Below, in pieces: positions 1 through 7,899 of a stretch of DNA of 37,234 bases. Position 1 is the first letter of the stretch. Every line of letters starts with the position of its first letter. The position numbers were made by a program, and so were the translations under genes. The notes beneath the pieces were generated by a model. That model was given only the letters and a program-made list of their open reading frames with translations. It ran no database searches and had not been told where the DNA came from. This DNA comes from an uncultured Clostridia bacterium (GTDB lineage: Bacteria > Bacillota > Clostridia > Oscillospirales > Oscillospiraceae): NCBI GenBank assembly GCA_945875335.1, contig CAMCKD010000008.1, positions 1 through 37,234 on the forward strand. The letters run 5' to 3'.

Positions 1-4
1 GTTC

Positions 5-48
5 CAAACCGCAACCTGGTCGGCGGGGTCATGACCCCGCCCTACGAA
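5..48. repeat. Palindromic intergenic repeat, family B, copy 1
   Basis: A 44-bp segment identical to 21242-21285. Its core at 22-41 is a perfect 20-bp palindrome (GGCGGGGTCATGACCCCGCC). The same core recurs at 21176-21195 and a half copy lies at 34109-34125. It sits upstream of cobT, and the rest of the 170-bp leader shows no cobalamin riboswitch or convincing promoter that I can recognise. Confidence 0.8.
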
Positions 49-170
49 AACGTATGGTTTTGGGATTAACACGCTACTACAATGGCTGGTGCGATAAGGG
101 AACACTTAGCTGAGTTAAACGATAAGCACTTTTCACAAATCCCATTGTTTACAAAGGAGCATCAAAAACC

Positions 171-1265
171 ATGAACATAGAACTGAACGCCCTGCTGGAA
201 AAAATCACACCGCCGGATGGCGCTGCCATGGAGGCGGCCAGAGTTCGGCAGAACCAGCTTGCAAAGCCCCCGGAGAGTCTGGGTCGGCTGGAGGAGCTGT
301 CCATCCAGCTTGCGGGCATCACCGGGAAGGTTCATAACAAAATGGAGAATCCCCATCTTCTGGTATTTGCGGCAGACAACGGCGTGGTGGAGGAAGGGGT
401 TTCCAGTGCCCCCCAGTCCGTGACCCTGATGCAGACCATCAACCTGACCCGGGCGAAAACCGGCGCTTCCACCCTGTGCAAGGAATTCGGCGTGGGCATC
501 ACCGTGTGTGATGTGGGTGTGAATGCGGTGATTCATGACAAGGCGGTGCTGAACCGGAAAATCGCCTTTGGCACCAACAATATGGTCAAGGGCCCGTCCA
601 TGACGAGGCAGCAGGCCATCACCGCCATCCTCACGGGAGCGGGCCTGGCCATCAACACCCAGGCGGACGGCATCGGCATCGGCGAAATGGGCATCGGCAA
701 CACCACCACCTCCTCCGCGGTGCTCTCCGTGCTGCTGGATGCCGACGTTGAAACCGTCACCGGCAGAGGCGGCGGCATCACCGACGAGGCATTCCTTGTG
801 AAAAAGGACGCCATCCGTCGTGCAATCGAATTGAACCAGCCGGACAAAAACGATGTTGTAGACGTGCTTTCCAAGGTGGGCGGCTTTGACCTTGCTGCCA
901 TGTGCGGCGGCTTCCTGGGCGCGGCGGCTACCAAGCGCCCGGTGGTTATCGACGGGTTCATCTCCGCCGTGGCCGCATTGTGCGCGGTGCGGCTGAATCC
1001 CCTGGTGCGGCATTATCTGGTGCCCAGCCATGCCTCCTTTGAAATCGGCTACAAGCTTGCCATGGAGGCCATGGATTTGCAGCCCATTTTCCTGCTGGGG
1101 ATGCGGCTGGGCGAGGGCAGCGGCTGTCCCCTGGCCTTCCAGGTGCTCCGGGCCGCCTGCTCCATCATCAACGACATGGCCACCTTTGAACAGGCGGGCA
1201 TTGACGACGGCTATCTGGAAGAAATCCGGGAGGGCGACAAGTTCACCGTGGAGGCCAATTCATGA
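171..1265 (+). CDS. cobT: Nicotinate-nucleotide--dimethylbenzimidazole phosphoribosyltransferase
   Basis: This 364-residue protein matches the CobT family, which transfers phosphoribose from nicotinate mononucleotide to the lower-ligand base to give alpha-ribazole phosphate in cobalamin assembly. The N-terminal PPxSLGxLE-like stretch (KPPESLGRLEEL), the FAADNGV segment, the glycine-rich GIGEMGIGNTTTSSA loop and the C-terminal MRLGEGSGCPLAF segment carrying the catalytic glutamate are all visible. Length is normal for the family. The ATG at 171 follows an AAAGGAG ribosome-binding site at about 152-158. Its stop region overlaps the cobU start by 4 bp (ATGA), which implies translational coupling. 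It is the first gene of the late cobalamin cluster, and no riboswitch is visible upstream inside the window. Confidence 0.96.
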   Translation: MNIELNALLEKITPPDGAAMEAARVRQNQLAKPPESLGRLEELSIQLAGITGKVHNKMENPHLLVFAADNGVVEEGVSSAPQSVTLMQTINLTRAKTGASTLCKEFGVGITVCDVGVNAVIHDKAVLNRKIAFGTNNMVKGPSMTRQQAITAILTGAGLAINTQADGIGIGEMGIGNTTTSSAVLSVLLDADVETVTGRGGGITDEAFLVKKDAIRRAIELNQPDKNDVVDVLSKVGGFDLAAMCGGFLGAAATKRPVVIDGFISAVAALCAVRLNPLVRHYLVPSHASFEIGYKLAMEAMDLQPIFLLGMRLGEGSGCPLAFQVLRAACSIINDMATFEQAGIDDGYLEEIREGDKFTVEANS

Positions 1266-1804
1266 TCGTTTTCATCACCGGCGGAGCCAAAAACGGCAAG
1301 TCTTCCTTCGCCCAGCGCCTGGCGGTGGAGCTTTCCAGGGGCGGCAATCGGTACTACATCGCCACCATGATTCCCGTGGATGAGGAAGACCGGGAGCGGA
1401 TCCGCCGCCATATCGCCGACCGGGCGGGGCTGGGCTTTCAAACTGTGGAATGCGGACGGGACATTCTCACCTGTCTGTCCCAGGTGGACAAATCCGGCAG
1501 CTTTCTATTGGACAGCGCCACTGCCCTGCTGATGAATGAGCTGTTCCTGCCCCCGGACTATTCCCTGAACCCGGAGGCCGGAGAGAAATGCGCCCGGGAG
1601 CTGGTGGAGTTTGCCCAGTCAGTTGAAAACATCGTGGTGGTCAGCGACTACATCTATTCCGACGCGGCCATTTATGATGAGGTCACCGAAACCTACCGCA
1701 GGGCCCTGGCTTTCATTGACCAGCAGCTGGCGGCAGTCAGCGATGTGGTGTTGGAGCTTTCCGCCGGAAACATCATCGTCCACAAGGGGGATTTTCAGCC
1801 ATGA
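1262..1804 (+). CDS. cobU: Adenosylcobinamide kinase / adenosylcobinamide-phosphate guanylyltransferase
   Basis: This 180-residue cytosolic enzyme phosphorylates adenosylcobinamide and then guanylylates it to AdoCbi-GDP. The N-terminal Walker A motif GGAKNGKSSFAQ is at about residues 7-18. It is followed by the YIATMIPVDEEDRERIRRH segment, whose RRHIADR includes the histidine expected to carry the guanylyl intermediate, and by the FLLDSATALLMNELF strand-helix. Length is typical. It overlaps cobT by 4 bp at its start and cobS by 4 bp at its end, so cobT-cobU-cobS are almost certainly one transcript and are translationally coupled. Confidence 0.95.
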   Translation: MIVFITGGAKNGKSSFAQRLAVELSRGGNRYYIATMIPVDEEDRERIRRHIADRAGLGFQTVECGRDILTCLSQVDKSGSFLLDSATALLMNELFLPPDYSLNPEAGEKCARELVEFAQSVENIVVVSDYIYSDAAIYDEVTETYRRALAFIDQQLAAVSDVVLELSAGNIIVHKGDFQP

Positions 1805-2538
1805 AGCTTTGGTTCTACGCTTTGGGCATGTGCCAATCCATGTTCTGTGCCCTCCCCTTCCCCTGGCACGGCTGGGAGGAAAAGGCCAGAGACCGGATGC
1901 TGCTGTGCCTGCCTTTGATTGGGCTGGAAATCGGCCTGATCTGGCGGGGCCTCGTGTGGGTCTGCGACTGGCTTGCCCTGCCCCAGGCCATCCGGGCGGT
2001 GGTGATGTGCGCTGCCCCCTACCTGCTCACCGGCTTTATGCATCTGGACGGGCTGATGGATGTGACGGATGCCGTCCGCTCCTACCGCAGCTTAGAGCGC
2101 CGCCGGGAGATTTTGAAGGATTCCCATGTGGGCAGCTTTGCGGTCATCGGCCTGGCGCTGGTGCTGCTTGGCCAGTTCGCCGCCGCCATCAGCCTGTCCC
2201 CCGGCATGGAGCTGGGAGCGCTGATTCTAATTCCCGTGGTGAGCCGGTGCTGCAGCGTGCTGGCCATCCAGCTGCTGCCCCCCATGGAAACCAGCCAGTA
2301 TGCCAAACGGCAGCCCCATGTGGCCCTCCCCCTGTGCATGCTGCTTCTGGCCATTGGCTGGGGCTTCTGGATGGGCACCGAATGCGGCCTGACGCTGCTT
2401 TTCTGCCTGGCCGGGTTCTCCCTGGCGCTGCTGCGAGCCTACCGCTCTTTGAAGGGCATGAACGGGGATATCTCCGGCTACTGCCTGACCATCGGAGAAC
2501 TGACCGCTCTTGCCGCCCTGGCAATCCTGTATCGATAA
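1801..2538 (+). CDS. cobS: Adenosylcobinamide-GDP ribazoletransferase (cobalamin synthase)
   Basis: This 245-residue integral membrane protein joins AdoCbi-GDP to alpha-ribazole (phosphate), the last step of nucleotide-loop assembly. The family signature HLDGLMDVTDA is followed by a REILKDSHVGSFAVIGL segment, resembling the DGLAD...MKDSxxG pattern of CobS. Several hydrophobic membrane segments surround it. The N-terminal half starts with MCQSMFCALPFPWHGW, a clostridial-type variant of the usual TxxPxP start. It overlaps cobU by 4 bp. The next gene starts 11 bp after the stop, behind a strong AAGGAGGAAA ribosome-binding site. Confidence 0.94.
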   Translation: MKLWFYALGMCQSMFCALPFPWHGWEEKARDRMLLCLPLIGLEIGLIWRGLVWVCDWLALPQAIRAVVMCAAPYLLTGFMHLDGLMDVTDAVRSYRSLERRREILKDSHVGSFAVIGLALVLLGQFAAAISLSPGMELGALILIPVVSRCCSVLAIQLLPPMETSQYAKRQPHVALPLCMLLLAIGWGFWMGTECGLTLLFCLAGFSLALLRAYRSLKGMNGDISGYCLTIGELTALAALAILYR

Positions 2539-2549
2539 GGAGGAAACCC

Positions 2550-2924
2550 ATGAAGCTGATCATCGGCGGCGCCTATCAGGGCAAGCGGGAGTTTGCCAAA
2601 GCCGCCTTTCAATTGAAAGAAGCCGATATTTTCACCTGCACCGGCGAACACATCGACTTCTCCGCCCCCTGTATTGACAAAATTGAAGCATTCACTCTTG
2701 CCTGTGTCCGCTCCGGGAAAGACCCCCTGGCGATTTTCCAGGAGCATCAACCCCTGTGGGCCGATTCTGTGCTGATCTGCCAGGATATTTTCTGCGGCGT
2801 GGTGCCCATGGAGGCAGACCTGCGGCAGTGGCGGCAGGTGACAGGGCAGCTTTGCCAGTATCTGACAAAGAATGCCCAGCAGGTCAGCCGGATTTTCTGC
2901 GGCTTGGAGCAGCGGCTGAAATGA
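2550..2924 (+). CDS. Small CobU-like P-loop protein of the cobalamin cluster
   Basis: This 124-residue protein starts at the ATG at 2550 behind AAGGAGGAAACCC. Its N-terminus MKLIIGGAYQGKREFA resembles the CobU Walker A region (compare GGAKNGKSSFA in the cobU above), but Gly-Lys-Arg replaces Gly-Lys-Ser and the protein is only about two thirds of CobU length. A segment ending in VLICQDIFCGVVPME sits where CobU has its D-S-x-x-x-x-L strand, in line with the CobU order. Small CobU-like proteins of this kind occur beside cobS/cobC in Clostridia. Whether it retains kinase activity cannot be told. It overlaps cobC by 4 bp (ATGA), which places it firmly in the operon. Confidence 0.8.
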   Translation: MKLIIGGAYQGKREFAKAAFQLKEADIFTCTGEHIDFSAPCIDKIEAFTLACVRSGKDPLAIFQEHQPLWADSVLICQDIFCGVVPMEADLRQWRQVTGQLCQYLTKNAQQVSRIFCGLEQRLK

Positions 2925-3472
2925 ACGAGTTGTATTTGATTCGCCACGGCCAGACCCTGGCCAATGAACGCCATCTCTACTGCGGCAGCACCGACCTGCC
3001 CCTGTCTCCTCTTGGACAGCAGGAGCTCCGGCAGCTAAACTACCATCTGCCTCCGGCCCGGTTCCTCACCAGCGGAATGCAGCGCACGGAGCAGACCCTG
3101 ACCCTGCTGTTTGGGGACGTACCCCACGAAGTGGAACCCGAATTCCGGGAAATCGACTTTGGCCGCTTTGAGCTGCACTCCTACGAGGAATTGAAGGACG
3201 ACCCCGATTACCAGGCCTGGATTTCCGGGGACAACCACCGCAACATCCCTCCCGGAGGCGAAAGCGGGGAACAGATGCAAGCCCGGGTGCTTCGGGCCCT
3301 GCACCGTTTGGAAGCAGAAGACACCCCCACCGTGCTGATCACCCACGGGGGAGTCATCGCCTGTATTATGGAGCAGCTTTTCCCCGAAGAAGGCAAAAAC
3401 CTCTACCAATGGCAACCCAAGCCCGGCCACGGCTACGCAGTGCAGGAGGGGAAATACAGGCCGCTTCCATAA
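2921..3472 (+). CDS. cobC: Histidine phosphatase, probable alpha-ribazole phosphatase
   Basis: This 183-residue phosphoglycerate-mutase-like phosphatase starts at the ATG at 2921, which overlaps the preceding stop. The phosphohistidine motif LIRHGQT is at residues 6-12. The TSGMQRTEQT motif, EIDFGRFE and VLITHGGVI with the second catalytic histidine follow in the usual order. Its place as the last gene of a cobT-cobU-cobS cluster supports dephosphorylation of alpha-ribazole phosphate, or of cobalamin 5'-phosphate, rather than general phosphatase activity. An intrinsic terminator follows the stop directly. Confidence 0.9.
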   Translation: MNELYLIRHGQTLANERHLYCGSTDLPLSPLGQQELRQLNYHLPPARFLTSGMQRTEQTLTLLFGDVPHEVEPEFREIDFGRFELHSYEELKDDPDYQAWISGDNHRNIPPGGESGEQMQARVLRALHRLEAEDTPTVLITHGGVIACIMEQLFPEEGKNLYQWQPKPGHGYAVQEGKYRPLP

Positions 3473-3487
3473 ATCGCCGTAGAACAA

Positions 3488-3527
3488 ACGGGACTTCCAT
3501 CACGTTTTTGGAAGTCCCGTTTTTTGT
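3488..3527 (+). terminator. Intrinsic terminator of the cobalamin cluster
   Basis: The arms ACGGGACTTCC (3488-3498) and GGAAGTCCCGT (3510-3520) pair perfectly over 11 bp, and a T run follows (TTTTTG). It lies 15 bp past the cobC stop. Confidence 0.92.
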
Positions 3528-3564
3528 GTTTCTATAGGAGGATTTTACAACAAAGCATGCTGAA

Positions 3565-3753
3565 AAATTGTTGTTTATAGGGATGCCCTTGGCTCCCCCT
3601 CTGGGGGAGCTGCCGAAGTAGCGCACACTGGGGCTGAGGGGGTGTCAAACGTTGGTTGCTGGTACGCCTTAACCGACGACACCTCTCCCGACCTCGCTGG
3701 CGCTCGGCCACCCTCCCCAGAGGGGAAGGCAAGGGTTCATCAAACAACAATTT
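3565..3753. repeat. TIR-bounded structured repeat, family A, copy 1
   Basis: A 189-bp segment bounded by perfect 12-bp inverted ends, AAATTGTTGTTT (3565-3576) and AAACAACAATTT (3742-3753). The interior holds nested palindromes: GGCTCCCCCTCTGGGGGAGC, and a GGTGTC...GACACC pair around a TTGGTTGCTGGTACGCC loop. Related copies lie at 24346-24532 and, inverted, at 32083-32265. No transposase is encoded, so it looks like a non-autonomous miniature element or another mobile intergenic repeat. With the flanking terminators it fills the 354-bp gap between cobC and the pilus operon. Confidence 0.85.
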
Positions 3754-3787
3754 ACCTGTTTTGCCGAGCTTAGCATAAGCACAAACG

Positions 3788-3822
3788 TTAAACGGCATGG
3801 CCGCTCAGTGCGGTCATGCCGT
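3788..3822 (-). terminator. Terminator of the pilus operon
   Basis: The arms ACGGCATG (3792-3799) and CATGCCGT (3815-3822), with inner CCGC/GCGG pairing, form a long hairpin only 5 bp beyond the stop codon of the last sortase gene. On the minus strand it is followed by TTTAACGTTT. On the plus strand TCGTTTTATT follows, so it may act in both directions. Confidence 0.7.
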
Positions 3823-3826
3823 CGTT

Positions 3827-4528
3827 TTATTGGATTCTGTCGCAGCGGATGGCAATGCGGGTTTGGCCGTTGGTGTCGCAGGTGAAGAGGGTCAAATCCC
3901 AGTCGCCTTTGATCATTTTTTCCACATCGTTGGAGCCCACGGTATCGAAGGAGGACACGGCGTAGCGGAACAGGTTCCCCTCGGCGTCGGTGAACTGGAT
4001 TTCCGTGCCGATGGGGACGTATTTCAGGGGGGTAAAATGGTGGGCATAGTTGTGGGCGCAGACCACCAGGTCATCCTGATAGAGGTTTCCGGCAAAACGG
4101 CAGGGGGAGATTTTCAGCCGGTCATAGTCCCACTGATCCATCACCGGAAGAGACAGCTCCAGGGACGGCACTTCCAGCATGCCGATGTACTGATACCCCT
4201 CCCATTCCACCGTGGGCATTTCTTTATCCAGCGGAAGCGTGAGCTTATCCGGCTCCTGGGTTTCCTCCGGCGGTGATGCCTCAGTCCCCTCCGTCGGTTG
4301 CTCCGTTGGTTCCGCCTGGGTTTCCGTCTGGGTCGGCTCCTGGGGTTCTGTTGGGGTGGGCTCCTGCGTCTGTGCAGGAATCATGGTTTTCAGGGCCTGG
4401 ACAGTGGTCTGTGCCGCCACGTCCGCCCGGTGGGCATCCCAGAGATTATAAATCGTGAGCAAAAGGGCTGCCGCCAAAAACAGCAGCCCGATTGCGATGA
4501 AAACGGAACCCTTTTTACGCATGGTCAT
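3827..4528 (-). CDS. Sortase, second enzyme of the pilus operon (class not certain)
   Basis: This 233-residue protein has an N-terminal membrane anchor (about residues 8-28), then a Pro/Thr/Glu-rich linker (about 50-95), then a sortase fold. The catalytic triad is readable: His159 in VVCAHNYAHHF, Cys217 in LTLFTCDTNG and Arg224 in QTRIAIRC. The LFTC...R spacing and the lack of a C-terminal membrane helix separate it from the pilus-polymerising class C sortase two genes upstream. It probably anchors the finished pilus or the minor pilin to the wall; class B and class D are both possible. Its start overlaps the minor pilin gene by 14 bp. An internal ATG at 4522 (MRKKGS) is an equally plausible start. 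Confidence 0.9.
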   Translation of the reverse strand: MTMRKKGSVFIAIGLLFLAAALLLTIYNLWDAHRADVAAQTTVQALKTMIPAQTQEPTPTEPQEPTQTETQAEPTEQPTEGTEASPPEETQEPDKLTLPLDKEMPTVEWEGYQYIGMLEVPSLELSLPVMDQWDYDRLKISPCRFAGNLYQDDLVVCAHNYAHHFTPLKYVPIGTEIQFTDAEGNLFRYAVSSFDTVGSNDVEKMIKGDWDLTLFTCDTNGQTRIAIRCDRIQ

Positions 4529-5357
4529 TCCTTCTCCGCAGCAGCCCCAGGCAGATGAAGACCAAGCCTGTCAGCGCCAGAGCGGACACGGGCCACCAGA
4601 GCTGGCCGGTTTGGGGAATCTTCTTCCAGGTGTTGGTAATGATGAAGGTATTGCCCTCCCGGGTAATGGTGGTGGTGTAGCGGGGGCTTGGATCCTCGGT
4701 GACATACCAGTTGTCCGGTGGCAGGTTCTCCCACATGTATGACCAGTTGTTGGTGTAGTTCAGCACCACGGGATTCCCATAAATCTTGCCGTCGTGCATC
4801 AGCCGAACCGTGATGCCCGTGGGGCGGTAGATGACGATGTCCCCCACCCAGCGCTTGACCACGGAGATTTCCATATCCATTTCCTTTTTCCCGGAAACGG
4901 AAACATCCCAAAGGAACTGCTCAGCATCATCCTTTTGGGGGACGGACAGCAGGAAGGGGGTGGGCCAATAGCGGACGCCATCCAGCTCCGAGGGGTCGCC
5001 CAGCACCAGATACACCGCCATGGGCAAATCCCGGAAAACGGCCTTTCCATCGGCGACGGTGGCGCTGGCGAGTTTCTCTCCCACGCCGCCTCTTCTGATC
5101 ATATCCGCCATGGTGGACGCGGCAGCGGCATAATCGGAGGTATCCACATATTTGAAAGCCGTATCCATCACGATTTCACCGTTTTTCAGACTTCCTACGG
5201 AGTAGATATGAAAAACGGTACCATCCACCGGGTAGGAAACCGCGAGGGTGCCAACTTCTTCGGCATCAGCGCTTGCAAAAGACAGGCACACCAGCAGGAC
5301 CGCCAGCAGCATAGCCGTCACGCGGCAAGCCAAGACCTTGGTTTTCAAGACACACAC
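4515..5357 (-). CDS. LPXTG-type minor (probably basal) pilin with Cna_B-like domain
   Basis: This 280-residue surface protein has a signal peptide at about residues 9-32 (VTAMLLAVLLVCLSFASADA). The N-terminal beta domain has a PMAVYLVLGDP segment, and a C-terminal Cna_B-like domain follows (VVKRWVG...VRLMHDGK...WENLPP...YVTEDP). The sorting signal is IPQTG at 247-251, then a hydrophobic helix and RRRNDHA. The motif differs from the LPETG of the major pilin and the LPNTG of the large adhesin, which suggests recognition by a different sortase. Its position between the two sortase genes fits a minor or basal subunit that links the fibre to peptidoglycan. The basal role is inference from gene order. 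Confidence 0.88.
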   Translation of the reverse strand: MCVLKTKVLACRVTAMLLAVLLVCLSFASADAEEVGTLAVSYPVDGTVFHIYSVGSLKNGEIVMDTAFKYVDTSDYAAAASTMADMIRRGGVGEKLASATVADGKAVFRDLPMAVYLVLGDPSELDGVRYWPTPFLLSVPQKDDAEQFLWDVSVSGKKEMDMEISVVKRWVGDIVIYRPTGITVRLMHDGKIYGNPVVLNYTNNWSYMWENLPPDNWYVTEDPSPRYTTTITREGNTFIITNTWKKIPQTGQLWWPVSALALTGLVFICLGLLRRRNDHA

Positions 5358-5362
5358 TTCCT

Positions 5363-6202
5363 TTACCTTGATTTGGGCCTCTTTTTGGAGGTAAGCAGCA
5401 GAATCAGCAGCAACAGCAGCAGCATGGGAGCCGCCACCACAGGTGCCACCAGGGTGGGGTCGATTTGCACCGCGTCGGCGGGAACACGGATGGTTTTTGC
5501 CTGTTTGGCGGTTTCGATCCGATGGCCCCGCACCAGCAGCCGGTGGGAGTTGATGCCGTAGGGGGTGCAGGTGACCAGGGTGACCAGGTCCTCCCCCGGG
5601 ATGATTTCCAGAGAAGAAAGGTCGTAGGGCTCCACGATGAGGATTTGATCCACCTCGTAGGTCAGCACCTCGTCCAGCACATTCAGCAGGAAGGTATCCC
5701 CCACCACCAGCTTGTCCAGGTCGGTGAACAGCCGGGCGGAGGGGAGCCCCCGGTGGCCGGAGAGGACACTGTGGGTACTCTCGCCGCCGATGGGCAGGGA
5801 GGAACCGGGGATGTGGCCCACGGCGATTTGGAGCACACCCTCCTCCACCCCGTGGTAGATGGGAAGGCTCACCTTGATTTTGGGGATCTCAATGGAGCAC
5901 ATGATGCCGGTGCCGGAGACATCCAGAATGGAGGCATAGTGGTCGAGGGCCTCCTCCGAGAGCAGCCATTCCGCCTTTTCCTGCTGGGACAGCTCCTGGT
6001 TGTACGCCCGGGCGCGTTCCAGCAGCTGGGAATAATCGGAATTTTCGATTTGAGTCACGCTTTCCACATAGGTTGCAATGGCCCGGGACTGGTGGAGGGA
6101 ATTCCAGTAGTCGCTGACAGTGGGGTACAGCAGTAAGCAAAGCCCGATGATAAGTGCCAGAACCAGAAGGATCGTGGACAGATTCTTTTTTAACCAATGC
6201 AT
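5363..6202 (-). CDS. Class C sortase (pilus polymerase)
   Basis: This 279-residue membrane protein has an N-terminal anchor (about 8-28) and a second C-terminal hydrophobic helix (about 250-270) ending in KKRPKSR, the two-anchor layout of class C sortases. The catalytic residues are His150 in VLSGHRGLPS, Cys212 in VTLVTCTPYG and Arg221 in NSHRLLVRGHR. The segment IPKIKVSLPIYHG and the SLPIGGESTHSVLSGHRG block are class C signatures. It should catalyse Lys-mediated polymerisation of the LPETG major pilin. The usual lid motif (Asp-Pro-aromatic upstream of the core) is not visible; the region reads EKAEWLLSEEALDHYASILD. It lies 5 bp upstream of the minor pilin gene. Confidence 0.95.
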   Translation of the reverse strand: MHWLKKNLSTILLVLALIIGLCLLLYPTVSDYWNSLHQSRAIATYVESVTQIENSDYSQLLERARAYNQELSQQEKAEWLLSEEALDHYASILDVSGTGIMCSIEIPKIKVSLPIYHGVEEGVLQIAVGHIPGSSLPIGGESTHSVLSGHRGLPSARLFTDLDKLVVGDTFLLNVLDEVLTYEVDQILIVEPYDLSSLEIIPGEDLVTLVTCTPYGINSHRLLVRGHRIETAKQAKTIRVPADAVQIDPTLVAPVVAAPMLLLLLLILLLTSKKRPKSR

Positions 6203-6276
6203 GGGGCGCTCCTTACCAATGTCCCCCCTCCGCTCCCCCTCCCCGCAGTGGGGAGGGAAGAGAAACGGGGGAAAAA

Positions 6277-7899
6277 TTACTCGATGGCGTTCATTCGCTT
6301 TTTGGAAACCAGCAGCACGACCGCGCCGATGACCAGGATGGAGCCGAGAACATAGAACACAGTGGTGCCGATGCCGCCGGTCTCAGGGAGGGTGTTGCCC
6401 TTGTTGTTGGCGATGGTGATGGAAGCAATGCCGGTAGAGGTATCGCCAGTGCCGTTTGTTTCATCTGCTTTGACAGACAAGCCAGTCAGCGCATCACTGG
6501 CAGTACCGCCCCAGGTTTGTCCATTGGCAGTTGCTGCGGTGATAACCACGGTAATATCCTGGCTCAGCAGATTATAGCCAGCAGGGGCCACAATTTCTCT
6601 GAGCTTGTAGGTGCCGGCATCCAAACCGGTGACGCTGAACAGGCCGGTGGATTCAGCGGAGGTCAGCACGGTGTTAGTTGTCCAAGCGGTCGCAGGAATC
6701 TTGCCATCCACAGCATCAGGCAAATTAGTCCAACCATCGAATTTACCGCCGCTAATCTTTGCAACCTGATTTCCATCAGAATTCAGCAGAACGAACTTGG
6801 CATCCTTGAGCTTTGTCTCGGTATTCTGTCCGTCAACCTTGGTGGTGTTCAACTGGTAAGTAAAGACGATTACCCTATCCTGGGGAGTCTTGCCGGTATT
6901 GTCGGTGTCACCGGCGGCGCTCTGGTTCGGCTTGTTGGAGTATTCCAGATATACAGTGTTGGGATTGCCATCCAGGCCGATGACAGCGCCAGTGTTCAGG
7001 GTAGCGGTGTACTCCACGATGATGTATTTCCCCTGGGTAACACCGGAGACAGTTTTCAAATCATCAAAGGAGACAGTAAAGGACTCACCTGCCGCAGGAG
7101 TGCCTCGGGTCCATCCGGTGGTAATCTCAGCCTTGTCAGTTCCTGCTTTATCAGAAGCCACATAAACCTTGATGCTGCCCTCATTCAGGGTCAAACCAGC
7201 GGAAAGGGTATCGTGGAAGATATACTTGTAGGTGTCATACCGGCTCATATCGGGCACCAAGCCAATTAGATGGAAGGGAACAGCCTCGCCTATGTTGTAA
7301 TCCGCAACATCATTGTAGCCAGTGCCGTAACCGCCGTCTTGATTGTACTTGTCATCCTCCAAGACTTTCTTCTCCACGGAAGGAGCAGCGGTTTTAACAT
7401 CAATTCTGATATCGCCAACCACCTGGAGCAGAGAGGCGTTGTATGCACCGCCTTCGCCTACATCGTTAGTGGTATCGACAATCAGATAGTAGCCGCCTGG
7501 CAAATCGGTAGTACCAACAGTCAGTGCCGTTCCAGTGCCGGTTTTATTGGCATGGGCCAGCTTGGCAAACGCATTGGCAAGTCCGCCATTCGTATTATTA
7601 TCGGTCAGTACTTTTGCCACGGCGGCAGCGTCCGCGCAGGTGCTAAAGAAGCTGCCATAGGTGGTATCAGCCTTCAATGCAGCAAGGAAGGCATCGCTGT
7701 CAATGCCGCTGCCCCATACAACATTCTGCAAAGCGCCTTCAGATTCATTGCCAGCGAAAATCTGATATGCTGTGAAGCTGTGTCCGCTCAGAATACCATC
7801 GCTGGGAATGGTAACTGTCGCCGCCAAAGCGTTAGGCACCATAGCCAGGATCATCATGGCGACGAGCAGGAAAGCCAGGAGCTTTTTTGTTGATTTCAT
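6277..7899 (-). CDS. Major pilin, isopeptide-forming LPETG fimbrial subunit
   Basis: This 540-residue pilin starts at the ATG at 7899, eight bases after AGAAAGGA; the open frame extends upstream but without a better start. The signal peptide is MKSTKKLLAFLLVAMMILAM then VPNALA. Domains follow in order: an N-terminal pilin domain ending near GGYYLIVDTTND, a middle isopeptide-forming fimbrial domain beginning SVEKKVLEDD and including VPFHLIGLVPDMSRYDTY, and a C-terminal Cna_B domain with the E-box YKLREIVAPAGY. The sorting signal is LPETG at 504-508, with a membrane helix and KKRMNAIE. This architecture is typical of the polymerised backbone subunit of Gram-positive pili (SpaA/FctA/RrgB-like). 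It is followed at 75 bp by the class C sortase gene. Confidence 0.94.
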   Translation of the reverse strand: MKSTKKLLAFLLVAMMILAMVPNALAATVTIPSDGILSGHSFTAYQIFAGNESEGALQNVVWGSGIDSDAFLAALKADTTYGSFFSTCADAAAVAKVLTDNNTNGGLANAFAKLAHANKTGTGTALTVGTTDLPGGYYLIVDTTNDVGEGGAYNASLLQVVGDIRIDVKTAAPSVEKKVLEDDKYNQDGGYGTGYNDVADYNIGEAVPFHLIGLVPDMSRYDTYKYIFHDTLSAGLTLNEGSIKVYVASDKAGTDKAEITTGWTRGTPAAGESFTVSFDDLKTVSGVTQGKYIIVEYTATLNTGAVIGLDGNPNTVYLEYSNKPNQSAAGDTDNTGKTPQDRVIVFTYQLNTTKVDGQNTETKLKDAKFVLLNSDGNQVAKISGGKFDGWTNLPDAVDGKIPATAWTTNTVLTSAESTGLFSVTGLDAGTYKLREIVAPAGYNLLSQDITVVITAATANGQTWGGTASDALTGLSVKADETNGTGDTSTGIASITIANNKGNTLPETGGIGTTVFYVLGSILVIGAVVLLVSKKRMNAIE

